Notes: generated from the sequence alone by a model not told the origin. DNA of 58,108 nucleotides from Bdellovibrio sp. (GCA_014376935.1 JACMQO010000080.1:1-58108); one strand, 5' to 3'; numbered from the stretch's first letter, positions 15,635 to 24,985 are shown. A program made the numbers and translations.

Positions 15635-16266
15635 AGAGTTAAGTACATTTCAACCGCCGTGCATTGGCAAGGTTTGCCATCACGCGGACAGGTATAATCA
15701 ATCTTGGACCAATAGTTAGGATGTTCTATGATTTTTTTAAAGCCCACCGATTCTAAATATTTAATCGATGAATTGTACGGAGATTCTTTCCATGAATGCG
15801 TCGCTATGCCTTTTGCGTTTAACTTTATAAAAACCTGAATGGAGATCATAGAAAGCTTGGGGCCATAACCTTGACCTTGAACGTCTTTTGATAAAAATAA
15901 ACTTTGAAAGTAAGCCGTTTCAGAAATTGAAAAAGGCCAAAGATCGTTTCGTAACGAAGATCCTTTTCCGTGGGTCCAATTGTTTGGTGGGTAAGCTAAG
16001 CGTAGTCCTTTAACTGAACCGTCTTTCTCATCGATCAGTAAAAATGAACTAATAAGACCTGAAGAGCTGACAGATTTTTTTTGATTCTGGATCAGCTCTT
16101 CAACTGAATAATAACCGAAACCGATCTCTTGATCCGTAAATTTTTTAACGGCGTCAACGTCAGTTAAAAGAAAGGGCTGGATTCGTAGAATACTAGTCCT
16201 CGTCCTCTTCTTCTTCGTCTTCTTCATCCTCATCGAAATCATCTTCGTCTTCATCTTCGTCATCAA
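15631..16266 (-). CDS. GNAT-family acetyltransferase
   Basis: The domain from SILRIQPFLLTDVDAVKKFT to the C-terminus resembles GNAT enzymes, with the acetyl-CoA loop SKDVQGQGYGPKLSMISI and the YLESVGFKKI strand. A cysteine-rich tail (CPRDGKPCQC) may bind metal. The open frame reaches 16266, but its first 30 residues are a Met/Lys/Arg run produced by reading the acidic repeat of the preceding gene in another frame. The true start is uncertain: ATG at 16266, 16233 or 16227, or a non-ATG codon near 16192 just after the upstream stop. Confidence 0.7.
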   Translation of the reverse strand: MMTKMKTKMISMRMKKTKKKRTRTSILRIQPFLLTDVDAVKKFTDQEIGFGYYSVEELIQNQKKSVSSSGLISSFLLIDEKDGSVKGLRLAYPPNNWTHGKGSSLRNDLWPFSISETAYFQSLFLSKDVQGQGYGPKLSMISIQVFIKLNAKGIATHSWKESPYNSSIKYLESVGFKKIIEHPNYWSKIDYTCPRDGKPCQCTAVEMYLTL

Positions 16267-16585
16267 GATCTGCAGTTGCTTCGATACGAATTAACCATCC
16301 TTCTTCATAGGGATCTTCTTGAATTAAACTTGGATCTTCAATGACAGAAGAATTGATTTCGACAACTTTGCCTTCAACCGGAGAATAAATATCAAGTGGC
16401 CCATCGTCTGTTTCGATTGTACCGATAGCAACATCTTCGGCGACACTTTCGTTTTCTGCGGGTAAATCTAAAGAAGTAATTTCAGTGATATCGGCTAAAC
16501 CTTCTTCGTTAATTCCGATTGTGATCAAGCCGTCTTCTTCGCGGTACCACATGTGATGATTAAAATTTTTAACGTCTGATTCCAT
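16193..16585 (-). CDS. Glycine cleavage H-like protein lacking the lipoyl lysine
   Basis: The fold of GcvH is visible: HHMWYREEDGLITIGINEEG, LADITEITSLDLP, then GTIETDDGPLDIYSPVEGKV, and a C-terminal EEGWLIRIE. In real H proteins the segment before DIYSPV is ESVKAxS with a lipoylated lysine; here it is ETDDGPL, with Asp at that position. It ends in about 20 almost purely Asp/Glu residues. AGGGAG before ATG 16585 decides the start over TTG 16606. No gcvT or gcvP lies nearby, so it is probably not part of glycine cleavage. It heads a three-gene operon with the GNAT and FAD oxidase genes. Confidence 0.8.
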   Translation of the reverse strand: MESDVKNFNHHMWYREEDGLITIGINEEGLADITEITSLDLPAENESVAEDVAIGTIETDDGPLDIYSPVEGKVVEINSSVIEDPSLIQEDPYEEGWLIRIEATADLDDEDEDEDDFDEDEEDEEEEDED

Positions 16586-16779
16586 GGTGTTTATCTCCCT
16601 CGTCAAGATGAATCCTATTTTATTTAAAATAATCCGTCTATTTTAAATAATTTTTAGGGTGGGTCAAAGTTTGTTGTAGTAACGCGATCTTAAAAAATTG
16701 CGATTTCAAAAAAGCTGGGTTAGAACATCCGAACTTTCGCGCTTTAAACTTAAATGCTGTCTGGTTCTGAGGGGGATTC

Positions 16780-17382
16780 ATGACGACAATGCGGTTTTTT
16801 GCAATCGGTTCGTGGACCGAGGGCATGCTCCATTTTGAAAAATTAAAAAATTTCATAGTTAGTTACGAAACTGCTTCAATTGCAGGCTCTGTCTACCGTT
16901 TGCCCGTAGGCTTTCCGGTTTACCTAGACCAAGGTGAAGATGAAGTTTTAGGCCAATTGATTGAGCTTAAAGTTGATCAAACGCTGGTCAGTTTGATGGA
17001 CTCATTTCATGGCGTGCATTTTGTCGACGCGGCGAAGGGTTTGCATCAGCGCATCCAAAAAACCGTTAAGAAAATGTCAGGTCAACTTGAGCAAGCTCAG
17101 GTTTATATTTTTAATCCTAAAAAACTTTCTAAAAAAGCGCAGTTAATAGCTGGCGGTTCGTGGCAGGATTCTTTGGCATTAAATCCACCTGTGACCGCGC
17201 AATTAACCGAAAAGCAAGTTGGCTACATTTTGAAGCTGGGTGCGGTTAAGGGGCGCGATATCGTGCCTATTAATGACCTTTCTTTATACCGTGAATTGAT
17301 AAAGCTTGAACTCATTGTCGACAAGGGTCGCAGATTGGCGTTGAGTTCTTTAGGTAAAGAAGTTTATAACCATCTTGTTTGA
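16780..17382 (+). CDS. Gamma-glutamylcyclotransferase-like (AIG2-like) protein
   Basis: The first 100 residues resemble the GGCT/AIG2 fold (MRFFAIGSWTEGMLHFEKL, ASIAGSVYRLPVGFPVYLD, VLGQLIELK). This group forms 5-oxoproline from gamma-glutamyl amines or acts in related reactions. The usual YGSLR is replaced by IGSWTEG. The C-terminal 90 residues (TEKQVGYILKLGAVKGRD to the end) look like a helical extension absent from simple members. It overlaps trmL by one base (TGATG), so the two are probably translated together. Confidence 0.65.
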   Translation: MTTMRFFAIGSWTEGMLHFEKLKNFIVSYETASIAGSVYRLPVGFPVYLDQGEDEVLGQLIELKVDQTLVSLMDSFHGVHFVDAAKGLHQRIQKTVKKMSGQLEQAQVYIFNPKKLSKKAQLIAGGSWQDSLALNPPVTAQLTEKQVGYILKLGAVKGRDIVPINDLSLYRELIKLELIVDKGRRLALSSLGKEVYNHLV

Positions 17383-17870
17383 TGGAAACCGAAACAAAAT
17401 CACTTTTTAGAATCGTTCTTGTCGAGCCCGAGATTCCTCAGAATACGGGCAACATTGGTCGTACTTGCGTCGGGACCAACTGCGAGTTGCACATCGTAGG
17501 CCCGATGAGTTTTGAAATCAACGACACCCAACTTAAGCGCGCGGGTCTTGATTACTGGCCCCATCTTAAATTTTTTTATTACGCTAGTTACGAAGACTGG
17601 TTCAAAACGGTCGAGAATAAAGAGCGAGTCTTTTACTTCACGACAAAGACCAAAAAAACTTATTACGAAATTGCGTATCAAACGGGTGACTGGATGGTTT
17701 TTGGAAAAGAAACCAAAGGTTTGCCTCCAGAAATTATTCAAAAAAATCCCGATCAAGCCGTGACAATTCCGCAACCGGGTCAGGTTCGAAGCCTAAATTT
17801 AGCGACTGCTGTCGCGATCAGTATTTACGAAGGCTTTCGCCAGATTGAATTTCAGCCAAGTTCGAAATAA
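17382..17870 (+). CDS. trmL: tRNA (cytidine/uridine-34-2'-O)-methyltransferase TrmL
   Basis: A compact SPOUT methyltransferase of 162 residues, the usual TrmL length. It carries LVEPEIPQNTGNIGRTC at the start, FGKETKGLPPEI in the knot and the SAM-binding C-terminal TIPQPGQVRSLNLATAVAI. TrmL methylates the 2'-O of the wobble nucleotide in tRNA-Leu species. ATG 17382 overlaps the upstream stop. Confidence 0.93.
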   Translation: METETKSLFRIVLVEPEIPQNTGNIGRTCVGTNCELHIVGPMSFEINDTQLKRAGLDYWPHLKFFYYASYEDWFKTVENKERVFYFTTKTKKTYYEIAYQTGDWMVFGKETKGLPPEIIQKNPDQAVTIPQPGQVRSLNLATAVAISIYEGFRQIEFQPSSK

Positions 17871-17906
17871 TATTCGTTGGTCATTGAACTTTCATTGATG
17901 CTTCAT

Positions 17907-17973
17907 CCACGATGTAGACCGTTGGTATAATGCATTAAACGCCATATACCAACGGTCTACATCATGGTTGATG
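17907..17973. repeat. Palindromic repeat element, copy 1
   Basis: Two perfect 19-bp arms, GATGTAGACCGTTGGTATA (17911-17929) and its complement (17945-17963), flank a 15-nt loop. The outer ends continue as imperfect complements. The 22 bases from 17907 match 29571-29592 with two differences (CCACGATGTWGACYGTTGGT then AT), and the right ends also match. This marks a dispersed repeat family, possibly REP-like. Confidence 0.7.
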
Positions 17974-18008
17974 CCTGTCTCGCGTAAGTATTCAGCAGGA
18001 CTTTTAGC

Positions 18009-18055
18009 GGGCAAAACTAGGCGTTAACACAAGTGTAACTTGGCTAGTCTTGCCC
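18009..18055 (+). promoter_or_regulatory. Long hairpin in the secA leader
   Basis: GGGCAAAACTAG (18009-18020) pairs with CTAGTCTTGCCC (18044-18055) with one mismatch. An inner repeat, GTTAACAC (18023-18030) with GTGTAAC (18033-18039), extends the stem. It ends 31 bases before the secA ATG and has no T-tract, so a leader structure or operator is more likely than a terminator. Confidence 0.5.
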
Positions 18056-18086
18056 CTGGGGACGACACGTTCTATTCTACCAGGCT

Positions 18087-20762
18087 ATGATACAAAAAAT
18101 TCTAGCACAAATATTTGGTACGCAGCACGAACGTGAAATGAAAAAGATTCAACCGACGGTTGATAAAATCAATTCATTCGAGCCTGCAATGAAAGCTTTA
18201 TCAGACGAGCAATTAAAAGCTAAAACGCCTGAATTCAAAGCGCGCTTACAAAAAGGCGAAACGGTTGATGATATTTTACCGGAAGCTTTTGCGGTTTGTC
18301 GCGAAGCCTCGTCTCGTGTTTTAGGAATGCGCCATTACGATGTGCAAATGATCGGTGGTATCGTTCTTAACCGCGGAGCCATCGCCGAAATGCGTACGGG
18401 TGAAGGTAAAACTTTAGTTGCAACACTTCCTGTTTATTTAAATGCCCTAACCGGCAAAGGCGCTCACGTTGTTACCGTGAATGATTATTTGGTTTCGCGT
18501 GACTGTGAAGAGATGGGTCGTCTTTACAGCTGGCTTGGTCTAACTACCGGAATTATCGTGCACGGTTTAACCGATGATCAACGTCGCGCTTCTTACAATG
18601 CTGATATTACGTATTGCACGAATAACGAATTAGGTTTCGACTATTTACGCGATAACATGAAGTTTGATTTAGCCGAATACGTTCAACGTACTCCGAATTT
18701 TGCGATCGTGGATGAGTGTGACTCGATTCTAGTCGACGAAGCCCGTACTCCACTTATTATTTCGGGTCCCGCTGAAGCGTCAACTGACAAATATTACACG
18801 ATCAATCAAATCGTTCCATTCTTGAAAAAAGATGTTCACTTCACCATGGAAGAGAAGTCAAAATCAGCGACGTTAACAGATGAAGGTAACTTAGAAGTCG
18901 AAAAACTTTTAAAATTAGATAACCTTTACGATCCGCAAAATATCGAACTTCTTCATCATGTGAATCAAGCTTTACGCGCGCATCACTTGTACCGTTTAGA
19001 TGTCGAATACATGATTAAAGATGATGAGATCATCATCGTTGATGAGTTCACGGGTCGTTTGATGCCAGGACGTCGTTGGTCAGATGGTCTTCATCAAGCG
19101 ATTGAAGCGAAAGAAGGCGTCGAAGTTAAAAATGAAAATCAAACTTTAGCGACGATTACTTTCCAAAATTACTTCCGTATGTACGATAAATTATCAGGCA
19201 TGACCGGAACGGCCGACACAGAAGCGGTCGAGTTCAAAAAAGTTTACAACTTAGCAGTTTACGTAATTCCGACGAATATGCCGATTCGCCGTAACGACGT
19301 CGAAGACATCGTTTACAAAACAGAACAAGCTAAATACAAAGCCATCACGCATGATATTCGTGAAAGAAACGCAAAAGGTCAGCCGGTTCTTGTAGGTACG
19401 GCTTCGATCGAAAAATCTGAAACATTATCGGCTTTCTTAAAGCGTGAAGGCATTCGCCATGACGTTTTAAATGCGAAGGCGCATGAACGTGAAGCCGAAA
19501 TCGTTGCGTTAGCTGGTCGTAAAGGTGCGGTCACGATCGCTACCAATATGGCCGGTCGCGGAACCGATATTAAATTGGGTGGTAACATCGAAATCCTTGC
19601 TAAAAAAGAAAGTGGCATGGAAGAAGGACCTGAATTCGAAGCGGCGACTAAAAAATATAAGCAAGTTTGTGAAACAGAAAAACAAGAAGTGATTGGGGCC
19701 GGTGGTCTTTACATCATCGGAACTGAACGTCATGAATCACGTCGTATTGATAATCAATTGCGTGGTCGTTCAGGTCGTCAAGGTGATCCGGGCGAATCAA
19801 GATTTTATCTTTCGTTAGAAGATAATTTAATGCGTATTTTCAATGGTGAACGCATTCAAAAAATCATGGGTATGTTGAACATCCCTGAAGATGAACCAAT
19901 AACTCATAAAATGGTGACGAACGCGATCGAAGGCGCTCAACGTAAGGTTGAAGGGCATCAGTTCGATATTCGTAAGCATTTATTAGATTATGACGACGTT
20001 ATGAACCAACAACGTAATGCGATCTATAAAATGCGTCGTATTATTCTAGAAGGTAAAGATATCGAACGTTCACTTTTAGATATGTTGGGTGACGTTGTAT
20101 CAGTTCTTTTAGATACGCACGTTCCGATGAATATCAAACGTGAAGAGTGGAACTTTGAGGGGTTGAATAATTCTTTGATGACACTATTTGGTTTCAAACT
20201 AGAATTAGGCCCGCAATCAACGGCCGAACAAATTCAAACCGATATCACAAAGCGCGTAAAAACCATTTTTGATCATCAAAAACAATCAATGGGTCCATTC
20301 TTTGAACAGATTTCTAAGATGATTATGTTGAATGCGATCGACCAACGTTGGAAAGAACATTTATATACGATCGATAAAGTCAAAGAGGGCATTAACTTAC
20401 GTGCTTACGGTCAAAAAGATCCTTTGATTGAATATAAAAAAGAAGCGTTTCAAGCTTTTGAATATTTAAATAATTTGATCAAAACTGAAACAGTCGAAAA
20501 AATGATGCGCGTGCAGTTAGTGTCTGAAAATGCTGAAGAAGCTTTAGAAGCCATGAAACCTGAAGAGTCAGAAATGGATGAATTAAACTACTCGGCTCCG
20601 TCAGAGCCCGGTGAAGGGTTTACCACGGACTTAGGTGGTTCGGGGCAAATTGAAACGCAATCTGAAGGTCCACAAAAAAGACGTTTAGTGGCGGGTCCTT
20701 CTCGTGGTGAAAGCGATAAAGTTTTAAACCGTGCGGATCGTCGCAAACAAAAAGGTCGTTAA
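18087..20762 (+). CDS. secA: Preprotein translocase ATPase SecA
   Basis: SecA drives Sec-dependent export through SecYEG. All core features are present: MRTGEGKT Walker A (about residue 104), [20 protein letters not shown], the preprotein cross-linking region, [25 protein letters not shown] and [15 protein letters not shown], then the helical scaffold and wing. At 891 residues it is of usual length. The C-terminus is low-complexity and ends in [10 protein letters not shown]. The cysteine-rich zinc tail that binds SecB in many species is absent. The ribosome binding site is weak, so the leader hairpin upstream may matter for translation. Confidence 0.97.
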   Translation: MIQKILAQIFGTQHEREMKKIQPTVDKINSFEPAMKALSDEQLKAKTPEFKARLQKGETVDDILPEAFAVCREASSRVLGMRHYDVQMIGGIVLNRGAIAEMRTGEGKTLVATLPVYLNALTGKGAHVVTVNDYLVSRDCEEMGRLYSWLGLTTGIIVHGLTDDQRRASYNADITYCTNNELGFDYLRDNMKFDLAEYVQRTPNFAIVDECDSILVDEARTPLIISGPAEASTDKYYTINQIVPFLKKDVHFTMEEKSKSATLTDEGNLEVEKLLKLDNLYDPQNIELLHHVNQALRAHHLYRLDVEYMIKDDEIIIVDEFTGRLMPGRRWSDGLHQAIEAKEGVEVKNENQTLATITFQNYFRMYDKLSGMTGTADTEAVEFKKVYNLAVYVIPTNMPIRRNDVEDIVYKTEQAKYKAITHDIRERNAKGQPVLVGTASIEKSETLSAFLKREGIRHDVLNAKAHEREAEIVALAGRKGAVTIATNMAGRGTDIKLGGNIEILAKKESGMEEGPEFEAATKKYKQVCETEKQEVIGAGGLYIIGTERHESRRIDNQLRGRSGRQGDPGESRFYLSLEDNLMRIFNGERIQKIMGMLNIPEDEPITHKMVTNAIEGAQRKVEGHQFDIRKHLLDYDDVMNQQRNAIYKMRRIILEGKDIERSLLDMLGDVVSVLLDTHVPMNIKREEWNFEGLNNSLMTLFGFKLELGPQSTAEQIQTDITKRVKTIFDHQKQSMGPFFEQISKMIMLNAIDQRWKEHLYTIDKVKEGINLRAYGQKDPLIEYKKEAFQAFEYLNNLIKTETVEKMMRVQLVSENAEEALEAMKPEESEMDELNYSAPSEPGEGFTTDLGGSGQIETQSEGPQKRRLVAGPSRGESDKVLNRADRRKQKGR

Positions 20763-20768
20763 AAAATA

Positions 20769-21479
20769 ATGATATGCCCCAACTGTCAGTCTGATGTTGT
20801 CGTCGCTGAAAAAGATTTTGGGGCTTTATTTAATTGTCCAAAATGCCAAACCGCTTATTTCTTAAATTTCGACGGGGCTCCAGAATACTCGAACGAGCCA
20901 CCGCCGGATTTATCTTTACCCCAAGATGCAGTTGAAACTTCAGAGCCTTTGTCGGCTGTCGAATCAGCTGATTTTCAAGAGGTTGTTCCTAGTTTCGAAC
21001 AGCCAATTAGCCCCGAAAAAAACGATTTTCCAACTTTTGAAAATAACGATTTTGCCAGTTTTGACCAGAATGGTGATGCAGGCGGGTTAAACTTAAGTTC
21101 TGATTTAAATAGTGATGTAAACTCGTTCTCTTCGAATGAAGCTGCGGGTGTGGGTTCTTTACTTGATCCATCATTCGGAGAATCGGCTTTTTCAAATGTC
21201 GCTTCAGATATTTCAAATTTCGGAAATTCTGAAACGCAAATCACCTCTTTAAATTACGATTTAAAAATTAGTGGTTTAGATACACGCGAAGACCTGTTGG
21301 CCTTTAAAGAAATGATCGAAGACTCTCGATTTGCGTGGGATGTTTCTGATTTAATGAAACAAATAAAAGGTGGCACGTTGTTTTTGCCGCGACTGAATCC
21401 GGTTCGGGCCTACATTCTTGCAAAACGTCTTCATTTTCTAGATTTAGAATTGAAATGGAAACAAAATGTCTTGGAATAA
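20769..21479 (+). CDS. Zinc-ribbon protein of unknown function
   Basis: The N-terminus is a two-knuckle zinc ribbon (CPNCQSD, then CPKCQTAYFL). A long acidic Ser/Asn/Phe-rich disordered linker of about 110 residues follows. A compact C-terminal domain of about 75 residues begins LNYDLKISGLDTREDLLAFK and includes DLMKQIKGGTLFLPRLNPVR. That last domain is not recognised. It lies 6 bp after secA and overlaps the next gene by 14 nt, so all three are co-transcribed. Confidence 0.7.
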   Translation: MICPNCQSDVVVAEKDFGALFNCPKCQTAYFLNFDGAPEYSNEPPPDLSLPQDAVETSEPLSAVESADFQEVVPSFEQPISPEKNDFPTFENNDFASFDQNGDAGGLNLSSDLNSDVNSFSSNEAAGVGSLLDPSFGESAFSNVASDISNFGNSETQITSLNYDLKISGLDTREDLLAFKEMIEDSRFAWDVSDLMKQIKGGTLFLPRLNPVRAYILAKRLHFLDLELKWKQNVLE

Positions 21480-22146
21480 AAAATTAATATTGATCTTAGT
21501 TTTATCTGTTAGTTCACTCGCTTCGTTACCTGCATTTGCGAACGAGCACGGCGAGGCGAAACCAGCGGCGGCCGAAGGTGGTCACGGTGGTGCGGCGTCT
21601 GCGGCAGGTGAACTAAAATATTCTGGTCGTCAAACGGACGAATGGTTAAAGGTTCAAGCCGATTTAACAGCCTTAAAGGGCAAAGTTGAAACCCAAAAAG
21701 GATTGGTCGAAGGATTAATTATGGCTAAAGCCCACGGTGGTGGTCACACAACATCTGAAGAGTCTGAAACCTTAAAAAAAGAACATGAAAATTTATTAAG
21801 AATGATTGAACAATATAACGCTTTAACAACAAGCTTTCAAAATCGCTTTCCGGAAAAAGGCGCAGCTATCGGGCGTGTTTATAAACGCATTGATTCGGAT
21901 AGTGTAGAAACGATCGAAGCCACAATGACGGCAGAAGGCCGCATGCGACAGCTGAATAAAAAAATTAAAAATCAGTACGAAAAAGTCAGTGAAAAAAAGA
22001 AACCAGAATCGGCGCACGGATCCGTAAAAACCGAAGCGGCATCTGAAAAATTAGGTAAAAAAGTTCATATTATTGAATCAACGAAAAGTAAGAAAAAAAT
22101 CACCGAAGAAATTCCGGTCACGGATCAAATTATCTTGCAGAAATAA
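21466..22146 (+). CDS. Periplasmic coiled-coil protein, unknown
   Basis: A signal peptide (KKLILILVLSVSSLASLPAFA) is followed by a His/Gly/Ala-rich segment and long heptad-like helices rich in Lys, Glu and Leu (DEWLKVQADLTALKGKVETQ and TLKKEHENLLRMIEQYNAL). The C-terminus is strongly basic. It looks like a structural periplasmic protein. Third gene of the secA transcript; convergent with and overlapping the end of the minus-strand gene by 17 nt. Confidence 0.65.
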   Translation: MSWNKKLILILVLSVSSLASLPAFANEHGEAKPAAAEGGHGGAASAAGELKYSGRQTDEWLKVQADLTALKGKVETQKGLVEGLIMAKAHGGGHTTSEESETLKKEHENLLRMIEQYNALTTSFQNRFPEKGAAIGRVYKRIDSDSVETIEATMTAEGRMRQLNKKIKNQYEKVSEKKKPESAHGSVKTEAASEKLGKKVHIIESTKSKKKITEEIPVTDQIILQK

Positions 22147-22738
22147 TTTCAAAATCAAAATGTTTAAGTAAGGTTTTTTCAATCTCGAATTCATTGATTG
22201 TAAACGTACTGGGCCCGCTGATTTTGATATCGGTTAAACGCCAATCGTTAGGCAATTCTTCGTCTGAGTAAAGCTGCGACGAGCGTAATTCGCTTCCGAC
22301 CAAAATCATTACTTTTTCGGTGCGTACTTTTTTAAAATCACTGATATTTGTGCTTAACGTTTTTGTCGACAAATCTTTTTTGATTTCATCGCATGAATAG
22401 ATATGTTTAATCGACGGTTGCACTCCTGCGATGGCAATGTTCTGCGCTGAAAATTTCAGTTCAATCAGTGTTGATGTGTCGCAAATTGTCTGCAATTTGT
22501 CGGTCGTAAAGTAGATCCAATCGGGGGTCATTTGAAATTGAAAAGTTTCAACTAAGGCCCATTTGTTTTTTTGCCCTTCGGTTAAATCGCTGGTTTGAGT
22601 TGCGCCATTACTATCCGACGCGGTCGAGCGTTTATTTTTAAATTGAGAATTTGAAGTCATTAGAACCAAGCCGATGAAACCAAAATCTAAAAGCATAAAA
22701 ATCAGCAGCATTTTTTTTATATTCATATTAATACTCAC
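22130..22738 (-). CDS. Membrane-anchored hypothetical protein
   Basis: An N-terminal membrane segment (MLLIFMLLDFGFIGLVLM) anchors an otherwise soluble domain of about 170 residues with two cysteines (TICDTST, IYSCDEI). No family recognised. The GTG start at 22738 overlaps the stop of the metalloprotease gene by 11 nt; an ATG at 22726 is possible. Co-transcription with the protease suggests a partner or inhibitor role, but nothing in the sequence proves it. Confidence 0.6.
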   Translation of the reverse strand: MSINMNIKKMLLIFMLLDFGFIGLVLMTSNSQFKNKRSTASDSNGATQTSDLTEGQKNKWALVETFQFQMTPDWIYFTTDKLQTICDTSTLIELKFSAQNIAIAGVQPSIKHIYSCDEIKKDLSTKTLSTNISDFKKVRTEKVMILVGSELRSSQLYSDEELPNDWRLTDIKISGPSTFTINEFEIEKTLLKHFDFEIISAR

Positions 22739-23405
22739 AACTTAAAGAGCTGGTATCAACCGCACCAGGTTTATTTCGAATGGTTTGTGACTTCAAATAG
22801 GCTTGCATGACGCTGGCCGTTTCTTCGATATGGACTAGACCTACGGCGTGCCCCAGTTCGTGAAGCACTAAGCTTTGCAGATGAACTTTTCCGGCGGTGC
22901 TTTCGTCGCCCTCTTTAAAAAAGGTAAAGTTTTTAGCATTGATACGAATATCAGCATCTTGAAGTTTACTAGAATCCCAGCGAACCGATGTGCGCGCTTG
23001 TTGATTGCTTAAATCAGTGTCCCAATCTGGCATCCAATAAATGGCGTTGACCTTGTCGTAACCTGGATCATTTTTGAACGAATTATCGCGGTATATGTGC
23101 ACAAGTTGTTGGCCTTTAACACTATTCCAAATGTCGGCTGCTTTTAAAATTTCTGAATCATATTCGCTAGGTACGCTTGATGTGATGATGATGTTAACCG
23201 GCGGATCTGACTTCCATGAAACGCGAAAGCCGTTTGAGGTTATAAAGTTGCAAGGCTCTTCTGATCCAAAAGCGTACACATCTTGATCGCCGATTTTTAA
23301 GCCAAAGTTATTTCCGCAGCTTACCAAAAGGCTTAGCAAGCCAATGCCTATGGCAAAAAGCAGAATCCTTGTACTTTTTAAATCAAAAGTTATTAACACT
23401 TTCAC
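22728..23405 (-). CDS. Matrixin-like (M10) metalloprotease lipoprotein
   Basis: The zinc site HELGHAVGLVH fits HExxHxxGxxH of matrixin-type metallopeptidases, followed by a Met-turn candidate (ETASVMQAYL). The N-terminus has a lipobox (LLSLLVSCGNN), so the mature protein is probably lipid-anchored and extracytoplasmic. There is no propeptide cysteine switch. It could process surface or prey proteins. Gene pair with the membrane-anchored protein downstream; divergent from the oxidase operon. Confidence 0.85.
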   Translation of the reverse strand: MKVLITFDLKSTRILLFAIGIGLLSLLVSCGNNFGLKIGDQDVYAFGSEEPCNFITSNGFRVSWKSDPPVNIIITSSVPSEYDSEILKAADIWNSVKGQQLVHIYRDNSFKNDPGYDKVNAIYWMPDWDTDLSNQQARTSVRWDSSKLQDADIRINAKNFTFFKEGDESTAGKVHLQSLVLHELGHAVGLVHIEETASVMQAYLKSQTIRNKPGAVDTSSLSCEY

Positions 23406-23458
23406 ATTGTCTCTTAATTCTAATAGTTCGAAAAGTCTGGTTCTTAGATGCTAAAAAC

Positions 23459-23469
23459 ACACGGCGTGT
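23459..23469. promoter_or_regulatory. Short palindrome in the divergent oxidase/protease spacer
   Basis: ACACGGCGTGT is a perfect 5-bp inverted repeat with a single central base, midway between the two divergent genes. It could be an operator, but this length is not rare by chance. Confidence 0.2.
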
Positions 23470-23517
23470 TGCCCAGCACATAGGCAAGCAAAGGTTAGGG
23501 AAGTTAATAGCTTAGCA

Positions 23518-23546
23518 TTGATCAGCGACTTTAAATAAGTTAAGAT
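23518..23546 (+). promoter_or_regulatory. Sigma-70-type promoter of the oxidase operon
   Basis: TTGATC (23518-23523), a 17-base spacer and TAAGAT (23541-23546) fit a housekeeping promoter about 60 bp before the cytochrome c gene. GGGAG before the ATG is the matching ribosome binding site. Confidence 0.5.
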
Positions 23547-23608
23547 ACGTCGTAAACGAAATTTATTTTTTTTACTCTATTACTCATTACTTACGGGAGC
23601 TGTTACTC

Positions 23609-24121
23609 ATGTCTGAAAATCAGGATCATCATAATCAAGCTGGTTTCATCGCATTTCTTGGTTCATTAGCATTCGTTTTTGTTTTTTTCTTTTACATCGT
23701 ATTCGTCAACAAAGGCGTAACGTTAGATGAAAAAGTTTCTGACCCCGTACCTGCCGGAGCCGTGAAATTTGATTTAACAAGCGTTAAAGAACCATGGGTT
23801 TCTACTCCTGAAGTTGTGACGGCTGGGCAAAAAATATTTAAAGCGAACTGCGCCGTTTGCCACGGTGAAAAAGGTGACTTAGTCGGTGGTATTGCAAACG
23901 CAAGAAACTTGGTTGAAGGCCAATGGAAAATGGGAGCCGGCGAAATCGCCCATTTCAAAGTTTTACAAAATGGTTTACCAGGCACGCAAATGGCTTCCTT
24001 TAAAGCTCAATTGAAAGCCAATGAACGTTGGGCTGTCGTTAATTTTATTAATTCGATCACTAAAAACAAATCAACTGATAAACCAGAAGACGTTGCCGCT
24101 TTCGCAAAAACGGCTGAATAA
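23609..24121 (+). CDS. Membrane-anchored cytochrome c
   Basis: One N-terminal membrane anchor (FIAFLGSLAFVFVFFFYIVF) carries a periplasmic cytochrome c domain with the heme attachment motif C-A-V-C-H (Cys81, Cys84, His85) and a likely axial Met near 128 (GTQMASF). It is the first gene of the oxidase operon and probably delivers electrons to CoxB or stabilises the complex. At 170 residues it is a single-heme class I type. Confidence 0.88.
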   Translation: MSENQDHHNQAGFIAFLGSLAFVFVFFFYIVFVNKGVTLDEKVSDPVPAGAVKFDLTSVKEPWVSTPEVVTAGQKIFKANCAVCHGEKGDLVGGIANARNLVEGQWKMGAGEIAHFKVLQNGLPGTQMASFKAQLKANERWAVVNFINSITKNKSTDKPEDVAAFAKTAE

Positions 24122-24136
24122 GGAAATCTTTAACTC

Positions 24137-24985
24137 GTGAAGTTCATCGTCTTTTCTTTATTACTAATTTCTTGCCAGTGTTGGTCGCAATCCAACGCGG
24201 CTATGGGTATGAAGACAAGCTATACGGGAAAAGATTTAGCTAAAAATTCGTCGGATCGGCCTGAAGAATTAGCGGGCGTCGGAATTGAAGAAAAAATTGG
24301 TTCAAAATTAGATTTAACGACTTTAGTAAAAAATGAAAAAGGTGAAACGGTTCCGCTTTCCTCTTTTTTCAGAGCGCACCATCCGGTCATTTTTAGTCCT
24401 GTGTATTTTAATTGTCCGGGGCTTTGTAACTATCACTTAAATGGTCTGACAGATACTTTGAAGTCAGTTGATTGGTCACCAAGTAACCAATTTGATATTG
24501 TCGCATTTAGTTTTGCCGCTAAAGAAACTCCCGAAGATGCGGCGAAGAAAAAAGAAATGTACATGAAAATGTACCAACGCCCGGGCACAGAAAACGGGTG
24601 GCACTTTGTTACGGCTGATGAAGCGACTGTAAAAAAAGTGACTGACCAAGTTGGATTTAAATTTAAATGGAATGAAAAAGTATCTGAGTGGTCTCATGCT
24701 TCGGCAGCGATCGTGATCGCACCAGATGGCACAATTTCGCGTTATTTGCCGGGAATTCAATTTGAACCGCGCGACGTGAAATTGGCTTTGAACGAAGCTG
24801 CCAACGGTAAAGTCGGTAACCTGGCTGACTCCGTGATGTTGTATTGTTTCAAATATGATCGCCACCAATCAAAGTATGGCTTGCAAGTTTTTCGAGTCAT
24901 GCAATTAGGTGGAGCGGCAACCGTATTGTTGTTAGCTCTGTGGTTGATTCCTGTTTTTTTACGAGCGAAAAGGGAGAATAGTTAA
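24137..24985 (+). CDS. SCO1/SenC-type copper chaperone
   Basis: SCO proteins deliver copper to the CuA site of oxidase subunit II. The thioredoxin-like domain has the copper motif NCPGLC (Cys93, Cys97) and a downstream histidine (SEWSHAS). It has a signal peptide, and a C-terminal membrane segment (AATVLLLALWLIPVFL) that most family members lack. The start is GTG. It directly precedes coxB: its TAA is followed at once by the coxB ATG. Confidence 0.9.
   Translation: MKFIVFSLLLISCQCWSQSNAAMGMKTSYTGKDLAKNSSDRPEELAGVGIEEKIGSKLDLTTLVKNEKGETVPLSSFFRAHHPVIFSPVYFNCPGLCNYHLNGLTDTLKSVDWSPSNQFDIVAFSFAAKETPEDAAKKKEMYMKMYQRPGTENGWHFVTADEATVKKVTDQVGFKFKWNEKVSEWSHASAAIVIAPDGTISRYLPGIQFEPRDVKLALNEAANGKVGNLADSVMLYCFKYDRHQSKYGLQVFRVMQLGGAATVLLLALWLIPVFLRAKRENS

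Noticed and set aside
16638-16856. Minus-strand frame of 72 codons before the GGCT-like gene
   Set aside because: It overlaps the real start region of the GGCT-like gene and has no ribosome binding site or domain.
24476-24868. Minus-strand frame of 130 codons
   Set aside because: Antisense to the SCO gene, whose copper motif and operon position are clear.
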